Below, in pieces: positions 20,978 to 26,644 of a stretch of 26,644 bases of DNA. Under the pieces are notes generated by a model that ran no database searches, was not told the origin of the DNA, and was given only the letters and a program-made list of their open reading frames with translations. Location: assembly GCA_934130265.1 (NCBI GenBank), contig CAKOYC010000005.1, forward strand, positions 1 to 26,644. Direction: 5' to 3'. Within the stretch, counting starts at the first letter, position 1. Every line of letters begins with the position of its first letter. The position numbers and the translations under genes are program-made. The stretch comes from an uncultured Bacilli bacterium (lineage in GTDB: Bacteria; Bacillota_I; Bacilli_A; RF39; UBA660).

Positions 20978-23900
20978 ATGCAAAAAGAGATTAGTATTTT
21001 ACTTGATAAAATGGGGATTGATTATACTAATTCTTCTTTTTTTGACTCTTTAAAGTTAGAAAGACTAGTAGTAGATAAAGAAAGTGGTAACTGGAACTTT
21101 TATCTTTTAAGTGATAAATTACCAGATATAGATAGTTATTTAGAACTTGAAAAGAATAAAGATAAAATAGCATCAAATATCTATTATAATATAACTAATC
21201 TAGATAATAATGTATTACTTAGTTATTATAAACCACTACTAGAGCTTGCTAAAGAAGAAGGACTAATTAGTATAACAGAACCATATCTATCTAACTTGAT
21301 ATTAGATAAAGATAAGCTTTTATTAGTAGCAAGTAATATAATAGAAGAGAAAAGATTAGTAAAGATAAAAGATATTATAAGTCCTTATTATCAAAGATTG
21401 GGATATAAAGAAGAAATAGAGATTGTAGTAAGAGAAAATGAATCTATTAAAGAAGAAATAGATAGGGAATTAAAAGAAATAAAAGTAGAACCTATTAAAG
21501 AAGAGAAAAAGGAAGAGAAGAAAGAGTTTAAAAACTTTACTCCTGGACCTCGTCCTAGAAGAAGTAAAAAAAGAGATGAAGGTTGTATTTTAGGACTTGA
21601 TATTAAACAGATGCCTATTAAGATAAGTATGATTCAGGGAGAAGATAATAATGTCATTGTAGAAGGTAATGTTTTTGGGGTTGATTACTTTGAGTCTAGT
21701 AAGAGTGAGTTTAGAATAATTACTTTAAAAATAACTGATTATACTGATAGTATTTTATGTAAAGTATTTTGTAATGAACAAGATGAGTATGAAAGGCTTT
21801 GTAAAGAACTTAAAGTAGGAAGAGATTTATTAATATCAGGTTATGTTAAAGAAGATAATTTTGCTAAAGAATTAGTTTTAAATGCTCGTGATATTATGCC
21901 TATTACTAAACATAAAGAAGAAATTAAAGACTTAAGTGAGAGAAAAAGAGTAGAGTTACATGCTCATACTAAGATGAGTCAGATGGATGGCGTAGTGGAT
22001 GAACTAGATCTTGTTAAACAAGCGATTAAATGGGGACATAAAGGTATTGCTATAACTGACCATAATGGAGCTCAAGCTTTCCCTCATGTTTATAACTTTG
22101 TAAGAGATTATAATAAAGGAAAAGAAGAAGATGAAAAGTTTAAAGCTATCTATGGAACAGAATTAGTAATGGTAGATGATAGTGTAGATATAGTTGTTCG
22201 TCCTAATAATGATGTTTTACTAGATGATACTTATGTTGTCTTTGACTTTGAAACAACGGGATTTAATGCTGGTGGTGCTGACTCTATCATTGAAATTGGT
22301 GCAGTTAAGATGAAAGATGGCATCATCATTGAAAAGTATGATGAGTTAATTAATCCAGGACGTCCTCTTCCTCAAAAAATAGTTGATGTTACTAATATTA
22401 CGGATATGATGCTAGAAGGTAAAAGATGCGAAGAAGAGGCTGTTAAAGACTTTATTAACTGGTTTGGTGATTTACCAATGGTTGCTCATAATGCTAAGTT
22501 TGATGTATCTTTCTTAGAGATGGCTTATGAGAAATATAATCTAGGAGAATTTAAAAATCCTGTTATTGATACCTTAGAACTATCACGTACTCTTGATAAT
22601 AATTATGCAAGACATAGTTTGTCTGCCCTTGTTAAAAGATATAATGTACCTTGGGATGAAGAGGCTCATCACAGAGGAGATTATGATGCTGAGGGTACTG
22701 CATTAGTCTTTTACAAAATGCTAGAGAAGTTAAATAACCGTAATATTGAAACGATGGAACAGCTTGCTAATATGGTTGATCAAAGTGAAATGTATAAGTA
22801 TGGTACCTTAAATCATATTAATATTTTAACACTTACTAAGAAAGGACTTAAAAATCTATTTAAGATAATTTCTTATGCTAATACAACTTATTTATATAAG
22901 ACACCAAGAGTACCAAGAAGTATTGTCGAAAAGTATCGTGAAGACTTATTAATCGGTAGTGGTTGTTATGAATCTGAAGTCTTTCGTCAAGCAAAAAGTA
23001 AAAGTGAAGAAGAACTATCTAATATTATAAGATTTTATGACTATGTAGAAGTACAACCTCCAGAGTGTTATAGACACTTAATTGATACTAATGACTTTGG
23101 TACAGAAGTTGAATTAATCGCTCATCTAGAAAAGATTATTAGAACTACTATTGAGGCAGGTAAACTAATAGTAGCAACAGGGGATGTTCATCACTTAACA
23201 AGAGAAGATAAAATATATAGAGAAATAATTGTTAATCAAAAAGTACCAGGTGGAGGACGTCATCCTTTAGCAAGAGGAGGAATAAAAGAAATACCATCTA
23301 ATCACTTTAGAACGACTGATGAGATGCTTAATGATTTCTCTTTCCTAGATGAAGAGACTAGAAACTTAATAGTAATAGATAACCCTAATAAAATACTTGG
23401 TATGGTAAGTGAAATAGAAGTTATTATTGAAACAGGTGGTATACCTTTCTCTCCTAGAATTGATAAGAGTGTAGAGACAGTTACTGACTTAGTCTTTACA
23501 AGAGCATCGGATTGGTATGGAGACCCCTTGCCTTATAATATAGAAGAACGTATTAGTAAAGAACTTTATGGGGATGGTATCTTTGAAGCGATAACTGATG
23601 AGATAGAACGAGATAATGTTAAGGAAGAAGATAAGACTAGGGAAACATTTAAAAGATTACATGATACCTTATTAAAAGGCTTTGATAGTGTTAAAGAAAA
23701 GATTAGAGAAAACTTGAAAATTAAGAATCCCGAAGTGAGTAGTGAGGAGATAGAAAAAACACTACCTAAGAAATTAGGAGGAGTTATCGGTGGAGGATTT
23801 GATGTTATCTACTTAATTGCTCAAAAACTAGTTAAACACTCTAATGATGATGGTTATATTGTTGGATCACGTGGTTCTGTTGGATCAAGTTTCGTAGCTA

Positions 23901-25579
23901 CTATGATGGGAATTACTGAAGTTAATGCTCTTCCTGCTCATTACTTATGTCGTAATAAAGACTGTAAGTATTCAGAGTTTATGGATGAAGCTGGTGAACC
24001 TTACGGAAAAGAGTACTCATCAGGTTATGACTTACCAGATAAGATTTGTCCTAAATGTGGGGGAAAACTATCTAAAGAAGGACAAGACATGCCCTTTGCA
24101 ACCTTCTTAGGATTTAATGCTGATAAAGTACCTGATATTGACCTTAACTTCTCTGGTGAATATCAGTGGAAAGCTCATGAATATACAAAAGTATTATTCG
24201 GAGTTGATAATGTTTACCGTGCTGGTACTATTGGAACAGTAGCTGAGAAAACTGCTTTCGGTTATGTTAAAGGTTATTTAGAAGAACATGGTATTGAAGG
24301 AAAAAGAAACGTAGAAATAGAGCGACTTGCTATTGGGTGTACCGGTGTTAAAAGAACAACTGGTCAGCATCCTGGCGGAATTGTTGTTATTCCTGGTTAT
24401 ATGGATGTTTATGATTTTACTCCCTTCCAGTATCCCGCTGATGATAACACATCTCTTTGGCGAACTACTCACTTTGATTATCATGCCATTGACCAAGATG
24501 TCTTAAAACTAGATATTCTTGGTCACGATGATCCAACTGTTCTTAGAATGCTTCAAGATTTATCAGGTCTTGATATAACCACTTTACCAATGGATGATAA
24601 AAGAATATTTTCTCTTCTTTCTAGCACTAAAGAACTAGGTGTTACAGAAGAAGATATACTTTGTCCAACGGGAACTTTAGGTCTTCCTGAACTTGGTACT
24701 AACTTTGTTATTCAAATGTTAGTAGAAACTAAACCAAGTACCTTTGGGGAACTTGTTAAAATATCTGGTTTATCACATGGCACTGATGTTTGGGCAGGAA
24801 ATGCTAGTGAGTTAATTAAGAATAATGTAGTACCATTTAAAGAAGTTATCGGATGTCGTGATGATATCATGGTTAACTTAATGAACTGGGGCATGGAACC
24901 TAAACTTGCCTTTAAGATAATGGAGTTTGTTCGTAAAGGTAAAGCTTCAAAAGACCCAGAGACTTGGCAAGAATATGCTACTAAGATGAAAAATGCAAAG
25001 ATACCAGATTGGTATATTGAATCATGTCATAAGATAAAGTACATGTTCCCGAAAGCTCATGCTTGTGCATATGTAATGAGTGCTATTAGAATCGCTTGGT
25101 TTAAACTTTATCATCCTTTATGGTATTATGCTGCATACTTCTCAATTAGAGAAGATGACTTTGATATAGAAGCGATGATCAAAGGTTATAACTCTATAAG
25201 AGCAAGGTATGAAGATTTACTAGCTAAAGGATATGAAGCTACTAATAAAGAGACTAATATCATTGGAAGTTTACATGTTGCTATGGAAGCTACCGCTAGA
25301 GGTATTAAGTTTGCCCCTATCTCAATCGAGAAAAGTGATGCTAATCGTTTTGTCCTTGATGATGAACATGAAAATACCTTAATACCACCATTTTCTACAA
25401 TTGATGGACTAGGTGCAGCTGTAGCAACTACTATCGTTGAAGAAAGACAAAAACAACCATTCTTAAGTAAAGAAGACTTACAAAGAAGAGGAAAGGTTTC
25501 TAAGACTTTAATTGATAAGATGGTTAGTATGGGAATAATTGATCAGTTACCAGACTCTAATCAGTTAAGCTTATTTTAG
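20978..25579 (+). CDS. polC: DNA polymerase III alpha subunit, PolC type
   Basis: A 1533-residue Gram-positive replicase with built-in proofreading. Domains in order: an N-terminal domain (1-190) with a charged linker, an OB fold (about 208-315), the first part of the PHP domain (VELHAHTKMSQMDG near 326, AITDHNGAQAF), an inserted 3'-5' exonuclease (VVFDFETTGFN near 420, HNAKFDVSFL, HHRGDYDAEGTA), the rest of PHP, then the polymerase core. The core has a Zn-binding segment (CRNKDC... CPKCGG near 990-1015), catalytic aspartates in VPDIDLNFSGE (near 1052) and KLDILGHDD, and a C-terminal helix-hairpin-helix region. The length is slightly above the 1440 or so of B. subtilis PolC. GGAGG precedes the ATG. 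It performs chromosomal replication. Confidence 0.97.
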   Translation: MQKEISILLDKMGIDYTNSSFFDSLKLERLVVDKESGNWNFYLLSDKLPDIDSYLELEKNKDKIASNIYYNITNLDNNVLLSYYKPLLELAKEEGLISITEPYLSNLILDKDKLLLVASNIIEEKRLVKIKDIISPYYQRLGYKEEIEIVVRENESIKEEIDRELKEIKVEPIKEEKKEEKKEFKNFTPGPRPRRSKKRDEGCILGLDIKQMPIKISMIQGEDNNVIVEGNVFGVDYFESSKSEFRIITLKITDYTDSILCKVFCNEQDEYERLCKELKVGRDLLISGYVKEDNFAKELVLNARDIMPITKHKEEIKDLSERKRVELHAHTKMSQMDGVVDELDLVKQAIKWGHKGIAITDHNGAQAFPHVYNFVRDYNKGKEEDEKFKAIYGTELVMVDDSVDIVVRPNNDVLLDDTYVVFDFETTGFNAGGADSIIEIGAVKMKDGIIIEKYDELINPGRPLPQKIVDVTNITDMMLEGKRCEEEAVKDFINWFGDLPMVAHNAKFDVSFLEMAYEKYNLGEFKNPVIDTLELSRTLDNNYARHSLSALVKRYNVPWDEEAHHRGDYDAEGTALVFYKMLEKLNNRNIETMEQLANMVDQSEMYKYGTLNHINILTLTKKGLKNLFKIISYANTTYLYKTPRVPRSIVEKYREDLLIGSGCYESEVFRQAKSKSEEELSNIIRFYDYVEVQPPECYRHLIDTNDFGTEVELIAHLEKIIRTTIEAGKLIVATGDVHHLTREDKIYREIIVNQKVPGGGRHPLARGGIKEIPSNHFRTTDEMLNDFSFLDEETRNLIVIDNPNKILGMVSEIEVIIETGGIPFSPRIDKSVETVTDLVFTRASDWYGDPLPYNIEERISKELYGDGIFEAITDEIERDNVKEEDKTRETFKRLHDTLLKGFDSVKEKIRENLKIKNPEVSSEEIEKTLPKKLGGVIGGGFDVIYLIAQKLVKHSNDDGYIVGSRGSVGSSFVATMMGITEVNALPAHYLCRNKDCKYSEFMDEAGEPYGKEYSSGYDLPDKICPKCGGKLSKEGQDMPFATFLGFNADKVPDIDLNFSGEYQWKAHEYTKVLFGVDNVYRAGTIGTVAEKTAFGYVKGYLEEHGIEGKRNVEIERLAIGCTGVKRTTGQHPGGIVVIPGYMDVYDFTPFQYPADDNTSLWRTTHFDYHAIDQDVLKLDILGHDDPTVLRMLQDLSGLDITTLPMDDKRIFSLLSSTKELGVTEEDILCPTGTLGLPELGTNFVIQMLVETKPSTFGELVKISGLSHGTDVWAGNASELIKNNVVPFKEVIGCRDDIMVNLMNWGMEPKLAFKIMEFVRKGKASKDPETWQEYATKMKNAKIPDWYIESCHKIKYMFPKAHACAYVMSAIRIAWFKLYHPLWYYAAYFSIREDDFDIEAMIKGYNSIRARYEDLLAKGYEATNKETNIIGSLHVAMEATARGIKFAPISIEKSDANRFVLDDEHENTLIPPFSTIDGLGAAVATTIVEERQKQPFLSKEDLQRRGKVSKTLIDKMVSMGIIDQLPDSNQLSLF

Positions 25580-25587
25580 GAGAAATT

Positions 25588-26487
25588 ATGGAAAAAGATA
25601 CATTAAATAAAATATTACTAGCTATAATGGATGTTTATAATGAAGATATTACTAATGATAAAAAGCATGAAGTATTAAGTAAGTTATGGACTGATTATTA
25701 TAAACTAAGTGATAAATATAATATCAAGTTAGACTTTGCTTATTAACTATATTTAATCGGTGAGAGTGAAAGCTATATAATTAAAGAAGAACCTAAAAGA
25801 TTCATAATAGAGGAAAATAGGTTAGATGCTGCTATTGATAGTTTAAAGAAAGGTAATGACTTAACTGAGGAAGAGATAGAGATACTTTTACAAGCCAGTG
25901 TAATGAATGCAAGACGTGGCTTTGAAACTCTTGGTATTGATATTAAGAATAACTCTTTAAATGGTTTTTGTGAGTTAGGACAGGCACTTTCTTTAATACC
26001 ACTTGAAAATATCGGTTTAGAAGTAACTAAGAATAGTGCTACTGGAAGTTTTGACTATCCGTTTAATCATGCTTTTGGAACAGTCACTTTCCCATATAAC
26101 GGTGCTACTAAAACTTATTTAATAGATACTACTTATCGTCAATTTTTTACTACTAATAGATGTAACGAAGGAAGATATTATCAAGAAGAAGAAAATACTG
26201 GACTTAAAGTAGCACCAGATCCTGGTTACTTTGTAGAAGATAAGGATTTTGCTAGAAGCTTAATGCGTAATGGTTATATAGAATTAACAAAAGAAACAGC
26301 TACTAAATATGGAGAAGCTTTTAACAAGGCTAGTATACCTTTAAAAGATATTGATAAGATTAATGAAAGTAATATTAATTATTATCAAAGAATATTAAAT
26401 GATAGGGAAGACTATAAGATAAGTGATAGTGAACTTGAAGGATTAAATATAGTGTTTAATGATAAGAAAAATTTACATATTAATTAG
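25588..26487 (+). pseudogene. protease/transglutaminase-like gene split by one in-frame stop
   Basis: Reading from the ATG at 25588 (AGGAGA six bases before it) gives 52 residues, then TAA at 25744-25746. The same frame then stays open for 246 codons to the TAG at 26485-26487, so one stop separates two parts of what was a single protein of about 299 residues. The second part has three blocks that look like a papain/transglutaminase-type Cys-His-Asp centre: GFCELGQAL (Cys), NHAFGTVTF (His) and YLIDTTYRQFF (Asp). The first half is helical and charged. An internal start at ATG 25903 is possible but would lack a good binding site. It follows polC by eight bases. It may be a recent pseudogene, a split gene or a sequencing error. 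Confidence 0.7.
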
Positions 26488-26546
26488 TTGCTGATTGACA
26501 CTCTAAATGTACAGATTTTGTATTTTAGTTTACACTAAGTTAACAT

Positions 26547-26555
26547 GGGGGGGGG
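26547..26555 (+). repeat. nine-G homopolymer tract
   Basis: Nine consecutive G in otherwise AT-rich intergenic DNA, the longest G run I noticed. Such tracts slip during replication. It sits between a TTAACA (26540-26545) and an AT-rich region, where length changes could alter promoter spacing. Confidence 0.9.
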
Positions 26556-26591
26556 TATTAAATAATTATATCCTCCTTTTAGATATCTATA

Positions 26592-26627
26592 AAAGATAGA
26601 CTGATATTATAGGTCTATTCTTTTTTT
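26592..26627 (+). terminator. terminator near the window end
   Basis: AAAGATAGAC (26592-26601) pairs with GTCTATTCTTT (26613-26623, one bulge) and a run of T follows. It could end the polC transcript or a short transcript beginning after the G tract. Confidence 0.65.
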
Positions 26628-26644
26628 ATTGAAATAAAAAAGTA

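Noticed and set aside
26505..26515. TTGACACTCTA shared with the toxin locus (18625-18635) as a second toxin-antitoxin copy
   Set aside because: The 11-base match stands alone; no small hydrophobic frame, hairpin set or convergent promoter accompanies it here.

Overview
The window comes from a low-GC, AT-rich Bacillota (Firmicutes) chromosome. Arg is mostly AGA, ribosome binding sites are AGGAGG or AGGTGAT, and genes include a PolC-type replicase, a sufCDSUB iron-sulfur operon, a lipoteichoic-acid-synthase-family enzyme and a sortase. TGA is used as a stop (for example at the end of sufU), so this is not a mycoplasma code. A poorly characterised Bacilli/Erysipelotrichia-type gut lineage would fit, but that is inference.

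Layout. 1-1.5 kb: a small membrane protein, a broken KilA-N gene and, on the minus strand, a HIT-family hydrolase that shares a divergent promoter region with the suf operon. 1.5-6.4 kb: sufC, a short sufD, sufS, sufU, an unrecognised gene and sufB, tightly packed and closed by a terminator. 6.6-8.7 kb: a short SSB, an XRE regulator and pyrimidine-nucleoside phosphorylase. 8.8-14.3 kb: a cell-surface operon with a thioester-domain adhesin carrying a VPNTK sorting signal, a sortase whose gene overlaps it, a polytopic membrane protein, an LTA-synthase-like enzyme and a membrane-anchored protein. 14.4-16.2 kb: a membrane-anchored surface protein with two tandem lectin/FGE-like domains. Each domain contains a short GC-rich, CGY-arginine segment that looks like the variable region of a diversity-generating retroelement; no reverse transcriptase or template repeat is in the window. 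16.4-18.4 kb: a pseudouridine synthase and, convergent with it, an AAA ATPase with a DUF4143-type C-terminus.

18.4-18.87 kb is a gene-poor stretch that on close reading holds a perfect 21-bp inverted repeat and what looks like a complete type I toxin-antitoxin locus. It has a 30-residue hydrophobic peptide gene on the minus strand, a convergent roughly 110-nt antisense RNA on the plus strand, a promoter and terminator for each, and repeats shared between the antisense RNA and the toxin leader. This is the best candidate for an undescribed small system here. 18.87-20 kb: a ferredoxin and a tail-anchored coiled-coil protein. 20-25.6 kb: three 13-bp repeats on an exact 23-bp period, an unrecognised gene and polC. 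25.6-26.6 kb: a Cys/His/Asp protease-like gene interrupted by one in-frame stop, then a nine-G tract and a terminator.

The surface genes form one functional theme: adhesin made, anchored by its neighbouring sortase, next to a polyglycerol-phosphate polymer enzyme and a possibly hypervariable receptor-binding protein. All calls come from reading the sequence; no database search was run.
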